A stretch of DNA of 64,000 bases. Source: a virus. The notes under the pieces were generated by a model. That model made no database searches and was not told where the DNA came from. It saw only the letters and a list, made by a program, of their open reading frames with translations. The stretch spans positions 1 to 64,000 of the IMG/VR virus record IMGVR_UViG_3300009503_001360; one strand, written 5' to 3'. A program made the translations under genes and the position numbers. Positions 16,313-25,228 of this stretch are shown one piece after another; the stretch's first letter is position 1, and each line of letters starts with the position of its first letter.

Positions 16313-17358
16313 ACAGGAAGATATCAGAAATTCTTTCTAACGTCCCAATCAGTCTGGCTACTCCTATAGTCTCAGAGAAAACTGATATGACTTTGCTGAA
16401 TGAGATCTCTGTTCTCCGTCAAAACTATCAAGCTCTTAGAGAAGCTTTAAGGCAGATGGGCGAAGTTATTGAAGAGTCTCAAGAACAGGCTATTGCTCCT
16501 CTTACTGATGCTGTTAAGCAGTTAGGAACAATTCAAGAGAGCGCAGAAGGCGAACTTGAAGAGCTCAAGAAACGAGTAGAAGAGCTAGAGAAAGATCAGG
16601 CTGACTTAGTCGATGCATTCCAAGATCTGTTAGATGTTTATGAAGCTAAAATCGAAGCAGATCGAGCTGCTGAAGAGGACTTGAGAGCTACGATTGAAGA
16701 GGCACTTGACTTAGAGACTGCGGTCGAGGAAGAAGAAGGCGTGAGCGACGAAGTTGTTGAGTTTGGGAACGCCGTTGTTGACGCGCTAGAAGACATCTAC
16801 TCGAAAGTAAAAGATATTTCAGATGCGATTCGGAGCCAGTTTATCGATACAAAGAAGATTATGGAAGCTGGCGAAACTGAGATCGAGACTGAAGAAAAGA
16901 AAGAAGAAGAAGAGAAAGGCGAAGAAGCTGATAAGGAAGCTATTGATGTGCTGGCTGACAAGTTCAAAAAGCTGCAGAAGCAATTGAGAGAGAAAGGCGA
17001 AAAAGAAGAGGAAGGAGAGAAAGAAGAATACGAAGATAAAGAGAAACCAGAAAGTGAAAAAGCTGACAAAGAAAAAGAAACAGACAAGAAAGAAGACGAA
17101 GATAAAGAAGAAAAAGCGAAAGAAGAAGTTCCTCCAGCTCCAGCTCCTCAGACTCAAGCGCCTGTTCCAGAAGAGACTAAGCAGAAGCCGATTTCTGAAA
17201 CCGAAGAAGAAGAGGAAGACAAGACTGGGATTGGGAAATTGATAGATCTTGCGAGGAAAGCTAAGCAAGTGAAGAAGACTCCCCAGCTCCCCCAGGGAGC
17301 AGAAGCATCTAAAGTTGAAACGAGTGGGGCAGTAGAAGAGAAGCCCTTTCGTACATAA
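16309..17358 (+). CDS. Prohead scaffolding core protein (gp22-like by position and composition)
   Basis: 349 residues, extremely rich in Glu and Lys. The helical coiled-coil N-terminal half (for example LEELKKRVEELEKDQADLVD) is followed by a low-complexity acidic region (about 190-290), then a Pro/Thr-rich part and a short C-terminal piece. It lies exactly between protease and major capsid genes, as gp22 does in T4. Primary sequence conservation is not expected for scaffolds. Assignment rests on position, length and composition. The low complexity creates long antisense open frames that are not genes. Confidence 0.72.
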   Translation: MNRKISEILSNVPISLATPIVSEKTDMTLLNEISVLRQNYQALREALRQMGEVIEESQEQAIAPLTDAVKQLGTIQESAEGELEELKKRVEELEKDQADLVDAFQDLLDVYEAKIEADRAAEEDLRATIEEALDLETAVEEEEGVSDEVVEFGNAVVDALEDIYSKVKDISDAIRSQFIDTKKIMEAGETEIETEEKKEEEEKGEEADKEAIDVLADKFKKLQKQLREKGEKEEEGEKEEYEDKEKPESEKADKEKETDKKEDEDKEEKAKEEVPPAPAPQTQAPVPEETKQKPISETEEEEEDKTGIGKLIDLARKAKQVKKTPQLPQGAEASKVETSGAVEEKPFRT

Positions 17359-17427
17359 GGGCTGGTCCATTTACGAGGCTCGTGCAAATCTTTCTTCTTT
17401 AGATGAAAGTGAGCCCCAAACTGAGAT

Positions 17428-17450
17428 GAGTCGGCTAATTGAGCTGACTC
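17428..17450 (+). promoter_or_regulatory. Hairpin in the leader of the major capsid gene
   Basis: GAGTCGGCT (17428-17436) pairs with AGCTGACTC (17442-17450) with one G-T wobble and a five-base loop AATTG. It lies in the 114-base gap before the major capsid gene, upstream of AAGGAG (17458-17463). There is no T run, so it is not an obvious terminator. It might stabilise or process the capsid mRNA. The function is unproven. Confidence 0.35.
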
Positions 17451-17472
17451 GTTCGACAAGGAGAAAAGGAAG

Positions 17473-18960
17473 ATGATTAAACTATATCCTGATAAAGTAA
17501 GTTCTTCTGAGATTAGCTCTGAAGATCGGGTGTTGATCGAAGGGCTCTTAAGAGAGAGCAAAACACTTCTGACGGAGTCTGCTCCATCGCCTCTTGCAAC
17601 GCCAAGCGCCGTTTCAGCTAAGAGGTATAACTTGAAGGTGCTTCTTGAGAATGAAGCAGCCAGCCTCAAGCTCTTAACTGAAGGCTTGACAACTGGAGCA
17701 AATATAGCTCCGTTAGAAACGTATATCTATCCGGTCTTAACTAGGGCTTTAGTTAACTTACTTGCGTATGATCTGGTCTCTGTTCAGCCAGTTACTAGTA
17801 CTTTAGCTCAAGTTCGTCTCTTAAAGTTCCGTCACGGCGTCAATCGTGGCAATATCTCTGAGGGAGCTCCAGCATTACCTTCTTTTGAAAGTAATGTTTC
17901 GTTCTCCCCATACTACAGCGGCCCGTATATAGAAGACGAACCCTGGAATCGAGACTCGGCTCAATTTACCGTGTCTGCTTCTGGAGGCACGGCATCGAAG
18001 TCAGTAGAGTATCCAATCACTGGTAATCTTACTCTTAAGGGTACTGTAGGCACAACGAGTTTTGAGCTGGATTTGACTGATGCTTTTGGTTCATCTAATA
18101 AGAAAACTATTATAACTAACATCTACGCTTATAGAGACACTGGCAACAAAGTAACAATACTCAACGATGATGACGAAGCTGCTACTTTCACGAATGTGAC
18201 GCTTTCTTACGTAACTTCGACTGAAGGCTTTCCAATTTCTCCGGAGTTTGAATTGACTCTAGAGAAATATCCGATCGAAGTAGAAGTCAGGAAGCTTCGC
18301 GCAACTGCAACGCTAGAAGCTTTGTTAGATCTTAGTTCTCATAATGTTGCATATGAGAGTGATCTAGCAGAGATTATGTCTGGAGAGTTGAGAGTAGAGC
18401 TCGACCGAACTGTTATAAGAGATCTTCTGAATGCTGCTACGAGTGCCGGCTATACGAGTACCTGGGACGGCGCGATTCCTGCTAATTGGCCAAGGCCCGT
18501 TGCAGATTACTACCGGAACTTGATAGTAGAGATTGCAAAAGCTTCAGCAAAGATCTACAGACGGACTCGTCGAGCGCCAGCAAACTGGATCGTGACTTCG
18601 CCAGATATAGCGGCTCTCTTAGAGTCTGCGCAGTTGCTAGTTATGGGTGATACAGGCATAACAGATCTCCAGGGCTACGGCTTAATTCCTCTGGGAATTG
18701 TTTCAAGGAGATGGCGTTGCTACGTAGACCCTCTTATGCCAAGGAACAAAATACTCGTAGGTCTGAAAGGGGCAAGTATTTATGATGCAGGAGCGGTATT
18801 CGCACCTTATGTTCCGGCCATTCCAGTTCTCCAGCCGATTCGAGATGTGATGGTTCCTGAATTTGCATTCCACCTTGGGGTCTATACGGCCGCGGGGTAT
18901 AAAGTCATAGATCCTGGCTTCTATCATGTGATTACAGTGAATAATCTGTACGAGGCATAA
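17473..18960 (+). CDS. Major capsid protein (gp23-like)
   Basis: HK97-fold capsid subunit forming the head shell. 495 residues (T4 gp23 has 521). Characteristic parts are PLETYIYPVLTRALVNLLAYDLVSVQP near residue 80-105, VEVRKLRATATLEALLDL followed by a block ending in ELRVELDRTVIRDL, RRAPANWIVTSPDIAALLE, and the closing VFAPYVPAIP. The N-terminal 70 residues probably form a propeptide. LTEGL at residues 68-72 is a plausible protease site. The ATG follows AAGGAG. A homing endonuclease gene follows it directly. Confidence 0.93.
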   Translation: MIKLYPDKVSSSEISSEDRVLIEGLLRESKTLLTESAPSPLATPSAVSAKRYNLKVLLENEAASLKLLTEGLTTGANIAPLETYIYPVLTRALVNLLAYDLVSVQPVTSTLAQVRLLKFRHGVNRGNISEGAPALPSFESNVSFSPYYSGPYIEDEPWNRDSAQFTVSASGGTASKSVEYPITGNLTLKGTVGTTSFELDLTDAFGSSNKKTIITNIYAYRDTGNKVTILNDDDEAATFTNVTLSYVTSTEGFPISPEFELTLEKYPIEVEVRKLRATATLEALLDLSSHNVAYESDLAEIMSGELRVELDRTVIRDLLNAATSAGYTSTWDGAIPANWPRPVADYYRNLIVEIAKASAKIYRRTRRAPANWIVTSPDIAALLESAQLLVMGDTGITDLQGYGLIPLGIVSRRWRCYVDPLMPRNKILVGLKGASIYDAGAVFAPYVPAIPVLQPIRDVMVPEFAFHLGVYTAAGYKVIDPGFYHVITVNNLYEA

Positions 18961-18979
18961 TAAAAGAGTAGTTAAAGCG

Positions 18980-19924
18980 ATGGTAGAGCTCGTTTGCTCG
19001 GTTTGCGGCAAGACTTATAGACGTAGGCCGAGTCATGTAGCAGGGAGCAAGTACTGTTCTGTTGAGTGCAAAAGAAAGGGCCTCTCAAAGATCATAACTC
19101 GAATCTGCCAGTACTGTGGAAAAGAGTACTCTGGGACTGCTCACGAGCTCAGCAGAAATCGTTTAAAATTCTGCTCAGCTCGTTGCGCGGCTCTTGCTCG
19201 TAAAGATCAAAGAGTCATAACTAGGGTTTGTCAGCATTGTGGGAAAGAATACTCTGGCTCTCCGTACCAGATGAAATTTCGCAAGAAGTTCTGTTCAGTA
19301 GAGTGCATGACTGCAGCACTCTCAAAGCCCAGAGTGTGCCAGCGATGCGGACAGCTGCTAGAAAAGACTAGAGGAAAGAAGATCAGGCGAAAATATTGCG
19401 ATTCGTGTCGGCGAGAAGTTCTTAAGGAAAACGGAAAACGAAATGGAGCTTTAGCTCATGCTAAAGCACTCAATCTCCGTCGTACTCGAATATGCCGTCG
19501 ATGCGGAAAAGAGTTTGTGCTTCCTCCTTTAGTCCAATGCCACAAGCGCTATTGTGATGACTGCCGTCGGATAGTTCACCGAGAGAACGGCGCTAAAGGA
19601 AATCTGGTTCTTGCTAAGAGAGGCAAAAGAACTTCAGCTGAGCTTCAAGCTAGGGAGTTCTTAGCATCTCTTGGGCTCCAGTTCGACGAGCAAGTGCAGA
19701 TCGGTCCTTACGTCGCTGACTTTGTATTAAAAGATCAAAAAACGATAATCGAAGTCGACGGCGAGTACTGGCATTCTAGACAAGATGCAAAAGAGGCCGA
19801 TACAGAAAAAGAGCAGTATTTAAGCTCTCTGGGCTATCGAGTCTTTCGTCTAGCTCAGAGCGCTAATCGTCCCTACGTCTTGACAGAATCGAGCAAACGA
19901 GCTCTGCTTGAAGCTTTAGCTTAA
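18980..19924 (+). mobile_element. Free-standing homing endonuclease: zinc-finger array plus Vsr/DUF559-like nuclease
   Basis: 314 residues in two parts. Residues 1-200 hold five cysteine zinc-finger modules of the form CxxC...CxxxC or CxxC...CxxC (CSVCGKTY, CQYCGKEY, CQHCGKEY, CQRCGQLL, CRRCGKEF). The first three are visibly related repeats. The last 100 residues are a PD-(D/E)xK/Vsr-type nuclease, with TSAELQAREFL, VADFVL, IIEVDGEYWH and then LSSLGYRVFRL. Fingers fused to such a nuclease right behind a conserved capsid gene are typical of a selfish homing endonuclease that cuts the same gene in endonuclease-free relatives. It is a coding gene starting at ATG 18980, 19 bases after the capsid stop. 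Confidence 0.78.
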
Positions 19925-19940
19925 TTAGAGGAACAAGAAA

Positions 19941-20258
19941 ATGAGGACTTTTAAGCTCTATATAGAAAAAGATGGCACTCCGACTCAGAACTTCAAACTC
20001 TGGATTGATGGAAAGCTTAAGCTCAACTTAACTCCGACTGAAGTAGGTAGCGGTGTTACTAAAGAAGTCAGTTGCTATCGCGATGGTCATTTCTTCAGCT
20101 TCCCTAACTGCACTCATAATCTGAATGCCGGCTTTATGGGTTCTTCTCCAGTTTATACAATCATGACTCAGTATCCTTCTCGCAAATGGCTGTCTTATAT
20201 TCCTCATAGAGATGCTGCTGGATATAAAGTTGAAGTTGTGAGTGTCGTAGAGTCTTAA
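19941..20258 (+). CDS. Hypothetical small protein
   Basis: 105 residues, beta-rich, no signal or TM. The ATG follows AGAGGAAC. It lies directly after the capsid-endonuclease pair and before a terminator, so it was probably next to the capsid gene before the endonuclease arrived. A head decoration role is possible from position and size alone. Confidence 0.6.
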   Translation: MRTFKLYIEKDGTPTQNFKLWIDGKLKLNLTPTEVGSGVTKEVSCYRDGHFFSFPNCTHNLNAGFMGSSPVYTIMTQYPSRKWLSYIPHRDAAGYKVEVVSVVES

Positions 20259-20282
20259 ACTGTAAGTTAATCTTACGCTGAG

Positions 20283-20323
20283 AAGAGGGAGTTTGTAGCG
20301 AGAGCTGCAGCTTCCTCTTTTCT
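20283..20323 (+). terminator. Intrinsic terminator ending the head gene cluster
   Basis: AAGAGGGAG (20283-20291) pairs with CTTCCTCTT (20311-20319, one G-T). An inner TGTAGC/GCTGCA stem is closed by a GAGA loop. TTTTCTTGTT follows. This gives a long stem with a T-rich tail 24 bases after the preceding stop codon. Confidence 0.8.
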
Positions 20324-20338
20324 TGTTAAAATGTTAAT

Positions 20339-20845
20339 GTGCTTAGAGCTTCAATCATCTCAGAAGAGCTACGTCAGACTCTCTTAAAGCTTCTTCAGTC
20401 AAAGCTCCCACTCGAAGCTCGACTCGATCTCCCTCCTTTAGTTTTTTCTAAATCAATATCAAATTTCCGATCTACTGTTTCAAAAGAACTCAAAAAGAGC
20501 GAGCTCTATTTGAGATATCGATTCGTCTTTGATCAGTTAGCTGAGCAGATCTTTGAGACTGATAAGTCTGGCGGGCTTAACTTTTTCCCTCTTTTAATAG
20601 AAGTAGTTTCAGGAGATCCAAGACTCGAGCTAGCTGATTTCTGCGCTCGAGGGAGAGCTGCTGCGATAACTCTTGCTCCAAACAAATTTAATCATTGTAT
20701 ACTGAAATTGGGCTCTTTAGAAGCTTTATTCATTTATTCTATTACTCCAGGGTGGAGAGTCGGGAGATTTTTCTACTCTAAAAATCCAGGGGGCTTTTTG
20801 TGCTTTTGGGTAGCTCTAAAAGCTAAAAAAGCAAGAGCTAAATAA
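20339..20845 (+). CDS. Hypothetical protein
   Basis: 168 residues, GTG start without a convincing ribosome site. The N-terminal third is helical (LRQTLLKLLQSKLPLEARL). The rest is mixed with aromatic residues and a basic C-terminus (LKAKKARAK). First gene after the head terminator. No family recognised. Confidence 0.5.
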   Translation: MLRASIISEELRQTLLKLLQSKLPLEARLDLPPLVFSKSISNFRSTVSKELKKSELYLRYRFVFDQLAEQIFETDKSGGLNFFPLLIEVVSGDPRLELADFCARGRAAAITLAPNKFNHCILKLGSLEALFIYSITPGWRVGRFFYSKNPGGFLCFWVALKAKKARAK

Positions 20846-20888
20846 GCATCGGACTCTCTGCTCTCAGTGCGTGCTAAAATAACTAGAG

Positions 20889-21167
20889 ATGGCAAGGACT
20901 TCTTATCGATCAGCTCTGCTTCCAGTAGAGTTTAAAAGAGTCTGGCATCTGCCACTAGTTAGAATGAAAGGCTTGAGTTTGATGCCATCGAATCCGTTTT
21001 CGGTGATCAGGGGACCTTTCTTTGGCATGAAGCTAGCTAAATCCCGATCAGCAGACACTATGAGTCTCTTCTGGAAATTTGACTCTTCTATTTCCGAACT
21101 CGGCGACGTCTATGCTTCAATTCTGCCTCGGAGGAGAACAAATATTTCTGTAGAGAAGCTTAACTAA
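20889..21167 (+). CDS. Hypothetical small basic protein
   Basis: 92 residues, rich in Arg, Lys and Ser. No recognisable motif, signal or membrane segment. It is separated from the next gene by two bases, which supports it being translated. Function unknown. Confidence 0.45.
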   Translation: MARTSYRSALLPVEFKRVWHLPLVRMKGLSLMPSNPFSVIRGPFFGMKLAKSRSADTMSLFWKFDSSISELGDVYASILPRRRTNISVEKLN

Positions 21168-21169
21168 TT

Positions 21170-21577
21170 ATGTCTCGTTGGTCTTCAAAAAGTGATGTCT
21201 TAAATGTAGAAGCTTTAGAAGAGATTTTTTCAGAAGTCAAAGCTCTTTCTGAAGCTGTTACAAAAGTTGACGACGAAATCAAGTCTGCTGTTGAGACTCT
21301 TACGAAAGCAATCGAAGAAGGAGCTTGGAAAGAGCTGCAACTCCCGGGTGTTTCATCGTTATTCAGAGACTTAGCAGATTTATTAGCTTCTAGAGAAAAG
21401 CTAGCTGGCTCTAAAAGAGCAGCTTTAGAATTAGCAGCAGAGCTGATTTTGCGTTTTAGAGAGCTCCAGCTAGAAGAGAAAAAATTAGAAAAAGATTCTG
21501 GATTAGACTTATCAGCACTCTTATCTGCTCAGTCTGATCAGGAGTCTGAAAAACCAATAAAAGTTTTGAAAGATTAA
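21170..21577 (+). CDS. Hypothetical helical coiled-coil protein
   Basis: 135 residues, nearly all helical, rich in Glu, Ala, Leu and Lys (for example LEEIFSEVKALSEAVTKVDD). No cysteine cluster or known domain. It lies immediately before the tube protein, so it may be a tail assembly factor, but this is only positional. Confidence 0.55.
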   Translation: MSRWSSKSDVLNVEALEEIFSEVKALSEAVTKVDDEIKSAVETLTKAIEEGAWKELQLPGVSSLFRDLADLLASREKLAGSKRAALELAAELILRFRELQLEEKKLEKDSGLDLSALLSAQSDQESEKPIKVLKD

Positions 21578-21593
21578 GAGAGGGTGATTTAAG

Positions 21594-22163
21594 ATGGCTA
21601 AAGATGTAATGCCAGAGTCTTGGCTTCCGTTTTATGGCGAGAGCGAATTACCCAGTAAGCACCGTGAGCCTTTTCGTCAAAATCTATTCATCTTAGAACT
21701 CTATCCGAAGACTTCTTCTCCTACAGAAGATAATTTAAAACTGAAAATTTTCGGAAGGACGGCGTCTCTTCCTTCGATGACAGTCGCGGAGGTCGAGGAT
21801 AACGTACTTACGCAGAGATATTATCTGCAAGGGACTAAATATACTCCTGGAGAGCTCCGAGTTGACTTTCTTACTCAAATGAACCCAGAAGGGGGTAGAG
21901 GCACTTTTGACATTCTCTTCGAGTGGCTCCAGAAAGCAGTCCAATGGGTTTACCCTTGGGCAGCTGGATGGGCTCATAATTATTCTACTCACGGCTATAT
22001 TTACTTGCTCGATTACAGCTTAACTCCAGTCTTCGCATATGAGCTCTTTCGCTTGTGGCCAACTACTGCTGCGGATATCGCTCTAGATTATGCAACGGGA
22101 GAAATAATTCGGATCAGCACAACTTTCAGGTGCGACCGGTTTTTAGTACACCCTGTTGACTAA
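21594..22163 (+). CDS. Tail tube protein (gp19-like)
   Basis: 189 residues of the gp19/gp54 tube family. It forms hexameric rings stacked inside the sheath. LPSMTVAEVEDN and TKYTPGELRVDFL match the family's early strands. The end, FRLWPTTAADIALDY followed by IIRISTTFRCD, is the hallmark C-terminal pattern (LxGxxPxxIxxxxLDY...ixeisvtF). GAGAGGG lies upstream of the ATG. The gene is far from the sheath gene, unlike T4, where the two are adjacent. A baseplate-tube initiator is an alternative member of the same family. Confidence 0.8.
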   Translation: MAKDVMPESWLPFYGESELPSKHREPFRQNLFILELYPKTSSPTEDNLKLKIFGRTASLPSMTVAEVEDNVLTQRYYLQGTKYTPGELRVDFLTQMNPEGGRGTFDILFEWLQKAVQWVYPWAAGWAHNYSTHGYIYLLDYSLTPVFAYELFRLWPTTAADIALDYATGEIIRISTTFRCDRFLVHPVD

Positions 22164-22173
22164 TTAGACTTCT

Positions 22174-22494
22174 ATGCCCTGGACGGATGCTAGCGCTTCA
22201 GATGTTATATCTCGAGCGCTAAAGTCAAGAAAATATAAGTCAGGATCAGATGAAATCAGCTTAGATGGGACCGTCTTGAGGTATCTTATCTATGGAAATG
22301 AAGTCGTCTCTTATGACTTAAGATCAAAGCTTCTTAAAGTTCAGCTTCCGGTCTATATAGGAGACAAAGCTTCGGTTTCTACAGAAAGAAAGAAGAAACA
22401 TTTTGTTCAGGGGCTTGTGCTTTTAGGATATTCACTCAAGCCCGCAGATAATTATACTGCGTCATTTCTAGAGCGTTTCATAAAGAGAGGCTAA
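22174..22494 (+). CDS. Hypothetical small protein
   Basis: 106 residues, mixed alpha/beta with Lys/Tyr-rich segments, no motif recognised. It lies between tube and tape-measure genes. In many myoviruses this interval holds tail completion and tape-measure chaperone genes, so a tail assembly role is plausible. Confidence 0.5.
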   Translation: MPWTDASASDVISRALKSRKYKSGSDEISLDGTVLRYLIYGNEVVSYDLRSKLLKVQLPVYIGDKASVSTERKKKHFVQGLVLLGYSLKPADNYTASFLERFIKRG

Positions 22495-22499
22495 TAAGA

Positions 22500-23084
22500 A
22501 TGAAAGGATTGAGAGAAAACGGGATTGCAATTTCTCCCGAAGGGTTTGGTTTGAAACATCAATGGGGCTCTAGAGGGATCGCTAACCCCAGTCGTAAAAC
22601 ATTTGTATGTCCGAAGTGTCAAACTCGAGTTAGTGTATGTACTCCAGCGAAGCCGATAATTGCTGGCGTTAAAGAAGAAGCTAAAGCAGTCGAGACTTTT
22701 GAGTGTCCTGTTTGCGGCACTCAGCTTTCATCGACATCTCTGAAAGAGCGCTTAGAAAGAATTAAGCAGCTTTCTAATGTCAGCATTTCAGAGAAAGAAG
22801 AGCCAGTAAAATTTGCTCAAGCTTCGATTAAGCAGATGGAAAAGAAAGGCACAATAGGAGCTTTAGGCAGACAGCTAAAGATCCCTGAAGGAAAAGATAT
22901 TACTGATGTCTATTCCCCCGAAGAACTCGTTTCTAAAGTTTATGAACCAGGTCGAGTCAGAACTCGGAGAAGGATTCTCTGGGCTGCAGCTCTGAATAAG
23001 AATAGGAGCCCATTCTGGGCGAAAGTTCTTTCTTTGATCAAGAAAGTTACGAAAAAAGAGAAGCGAGAAGAAGAGACAAAATAA
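22500..23084 (+). CDS. Zinc-ribbon protein (possible tail or baseplate assembly factor)
   Basis: 194 residues. VCPKC (about 37-41) and, after a 36-residue insert, ECPVCG (about 73-78) form a four-cysteine zinc ribbon. The C-terminal part is helical and basic, ending in a KKVTKKEKREEETK-like tail. The ATG is 5 bases after the preceding stop. No specific family recognised. Confidence 0.55.
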   Translation: MKGLRENGIAISPEGFGLKHQWGSRGIANPSRKTFVCPKCQTRVSVCTPAKPIIAGVKEEAKAVETFECPVCGTQLSSTSLKERLERIKQLSNVSISEKEEPVKFAQASIKQMEKKGTIGALGRQLKIPEGKDITDVYSPEELVSKVYEPGRVRTRRRILWAAALNKNRSPFWAKVLSLIKKVTKKEKREEETK

Positions 23085-23086
23085 GC

Positions 23087-23788
23087 GTGTCTAACAAGAT
23101 CAAAAGGCTTTTCGAGTCGCTTCAACGTCTTCGTCGCAAAGTTATCCAAGAAGACAATCAAGAAACAGGTCAAGAAATAAGCCCAAGCGAGTTCTATACA
23201 CAGGAGGCAAAAAAAGAGCTCGATACTCGAGCGAAGGGCTTTCTCACGATGTCGAAGCGAGCTCTTAAAGAATTTATGCAAGATCCAGACACAACAGATC
23301 CTGATACTTACGGCTTGGGATCGGTCTTAGCACAGCACGATGATCCAGAATTATGGAAAGTCTGGGCTTCTAGACCCTGGGCGTTAGAGTGGATTGCAGC
23401 AGATTCATTAGTTGACTATCACGGAGGAGGACCGATCGGAATTGGCGAGACTGGTATTTCAGCTCTTATTCCGGAGCCAATCAAGAAAGAGGCTGTAAGA
23501 AAAAATAAGTTGAAATTCATAGAAATTTTGAAAGACGCCGTTATACCAACAATCCACGTTGCTCGTTTTGACTTAAAAGAAGTAGGAGTGCCAGACGAGT
23601 TAGCTGACAAGCTCAAAGCTTACGCACAGCATCACGAAGGCGGATGGGTAGATCTCAAAGATCCAAGATTTGTTTCAATTACTCGAATAGACTCGGCAAC
23701 TCGAGCAAAATATAAGATCCCTGGTTCAATCAAAAGCTTTTTTGACTTTTTATTAGAATGGATCTTTTCAAAAGTTCAAAAGTTGTAA
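23087..23788 (+). CDS. Hypothetical protein
   Basis: 233 residues with GTG start, charged helical N-terminus (about 1-75) and a mixed domain with DPELWKVWASRPWALEWIA and a Gly-rich turn. Its last 31 bases overlap the start of the next gene. No family recognised. It belongs to the run of tail-region genes between tube and tape measure. Confidence 0.5.
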   Translation: MSNKIKRLFESLQRLRRKVIQEDNQETGQEISPSEFYTQEAKKELDTRAKGFLTMSKRALKEFMQDPDTTDPDTYGLGSVLAQHDDPELWKVWASRPWALEWIAADSLVDYHGGGPIGIGETGISALIPEPIKKEAVRKNKLKFIEILKDAVIPTIHVARFDLKEVGVPDELADKLKAYAQHHEGGWVDLKDPRFVSITRIDSATRAKYKIPGSIKSFFDFLLEWIFSKVQKL

Positions 23789-24111
23789 AGAGCCGAAAAG
23801 CCAGACTACAAGAAATCAGAAAGATTTTGGAGTCTTTGTCTTCTAGCGGAGGGATTGCTCCTTTAGAATCTCCACTCCCAAGACCTGTCACACCACCGCT
23901 TTCAAGGCCTCCACTCAGAGCATTTGGCTCATCGAAAGCTCCACGAGCTTCAGTCCGAGGTTCTTTGTTGGCTAGATTTCAAGCAAACTTAGCTTTGATT
24001 GATGATTGGCTTTCGAGAGCATCAGCTGTTGATGAAACTAAATTCAATTTGCCCTCAGAATCAAAGAGAGTCTATATCCCTCTCTGGGCCGAGCTAGAGC
24101 TAGCAGAGTAG
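23758..24111 (+). CDS. Hypothetical small proline-rich protein
   Basis: 117 residues. A helical start is followed by a Pro/Ser/Arg-rich linker (SPLPRPVTPPLSRPP) and a second helix. It overlaps the previous gene by 31 bases in another frame. No known domain. Confidence 0.45.
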   Translation: MDLFKSSKVVKSRKARLQEIRKILESLSSSGGIAPLESPLPRPVTPPLSRPPLRAFGSSKAPRASVRGSLLARFQANLALIDDWLSRASAVDETKFNLPSESKRVYIPLWAELELAE

Positions 24112-24138
24112 CTCGCCGCAGAGCTATTCTTATAAGTG

Positions 24139-24642
24139 ATGAGGAAAGTGGATGAGCTTGATTTATTAGTTCGAGAGCTCAACCAAACTCTGTGGCAGAT
24201 TCAGGTCCTTTCTAACATCTTCAAAGCGCACCCTGAGAAACATCCCGAAAAAGCTTTAGATTCGTTGAGTTCTACCAGCAGAGTCTTGCTGGACTTCTTA
24301 GCAAAATTAGGGTGGGTTCGTCTCTCTGAAGTCTCTGATTCTGATCGCGAAGCATTTTGGATCTGGCATACAAGAAAGCAAAGAGAAATAACTTTAGTTC
24401 CTGGAGAAGTTTCAAAGGTCTACGACCTTGAAAGAGCTTCCGTTGTTGAAGCGTTCCCTTCGATGTTGGTTAAGAAGTCAGGCCAGAAACTGACAGAGTC
24501 TGAGATGAAAGCCGTTACCGAGTCCATTAAACAGCAGCTTCGTGGTCATAAAGAATCTCCAAAAGAGTCTCTAAAAGGATCTCTGAAGCATCGAGCTGAA
24601 AAGAGAGCCCAAGAAAAGTCACGGCGGTCTGACGATGGCTGA
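24139..24642 (+). CDS. Hypothetical helical protein
   Basis: 167 residues, with a mainly helical N-terminal half (LDLLVRELNQTLWQIQVLSN) and a basic tail (KEKSRRSDDG-like). The start is ATG 24139 or the GTG three bases earlier, with no clear ribosome site for either. The end overlaps the next gene by 8 bases. Small helical proteins before the tape measure can be tail chaperones, but no homology was recognised. Confidence 0.5.
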   Translation: MRKVDELDLLVRELNQTLWQIQVLSNIFKAHPEKHPEKALDSLSSTSRVLLDFLAKLGWVRLSEVSDSDREAFWIWHTRKQREITLVPGEVSKVYDLERASVVEAFPSMLVKKSGQKLTESEMKAVTESIKQQLRGHKESPKESLKGSLKHRAEKRAQEKSRRSDDG

Positions 24643-24907
24643 GAACTTTTTCTTGCAAGATCTTTACATCGCCTATTGTATGCTGATGTCTCTAGGGTTG
24701 AGCTTTGAAGAAGCAAGGAAATTGACGCCGTCTCAGAGACGGATTCTTCTCAAAGAATATGAGAAGAAAGTCGCAGAAGAAACTGGCAAGAGCACTGCAG
24801 AAAGCGCTTCTACTGAGACTTTTGTTCTTCCAGAAGAGGTTAGAAAGAAGGTCGAAGCTTCGATAGAAAAAATTAAACAAAAGAGCATAATGGGAGGAAA
24901 GTTATGA
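24635..24907 (+). CDS. Hypothetical helical protein (possible tape-measure chaperone)
   Basis: 90 residues, helical. LYIAYCMLMSLGLSFEEARKL followed by TPSQRRILLKEYEKK resembles the short, cytoplasmic helical proteins that precede tape measures in contractile phages. That resemblance is general only. It overlaps both neighbours (8 bases upstream, ATGA downstream). Confidence 0.5.
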   Translation: MAENFFLQDLYIAYCMLMSLGLSFEEARKLTPSQRRILLKEYEKKVAEETGKSTAESASTETFVLPEEVRKKVEASIEKIKQKSIMGGKL

Positions 24908-25179
24908 GAAAAGTTATCTGGATAGATCTCACGGGCTTTTCTTTCTGGATTCGTAAATATGACGGCTTCCCAGCTCATCAAATTGTCGCTGCTGGCAAGC
25001 GGGGTGAGAAGATAATGATTAAGCTTCTTAATCCCGCTACGCAGAGGACTTTTGGTGTGGATTCAGTAAATTTAGTTAGGTGGGAAGCTGGATCAAAGCC
25101 AGAAGGGCCCTTTGACCAGACCGCTCTGACTGTAATAGAAAAAATAAAAGAAGAGGTCGCTAAGAGCGCGCCACATTAG
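24904..25179 (+). CDS. Hypothetical small protein
   Basis: 91 residues, beta-rich first half (VIWIDLTGFSFWIRKYDG) and helical end. ATGA overlap with the preceding gene and GGAGG inside that gene's end support translation. No family recognised. Confidence 0.5.
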   Translation: MRKVIWIDLTGFSFWIRKYDGFPAHQIVAAGKRGEKIMIKLLNPATQRTFGVDSVNLVRWEAGSKPEGPFDQTALTVIEKIKEEVAKSAPH

Positions 25180-25228
25180 TCTGTTCTAGAGGATCAGCTA
25201 AAACGGAGTACTACCCGTATAATCAGTC

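Noticed and set aside
16797-17370. Long antisense frames rich in Phe/Ser opposite the scaffold gene
   Set aside because: They are mirror images of GAA/GAG/AAG-rich low-complexity codons in the scaffold gene, without start signals or recognisable domains.
25218-25223. TATAAT as a promoter -10 box
   Set aside because: No -35 or extended -10 element accompanies it, and the start point would fall inside a terminator stem.
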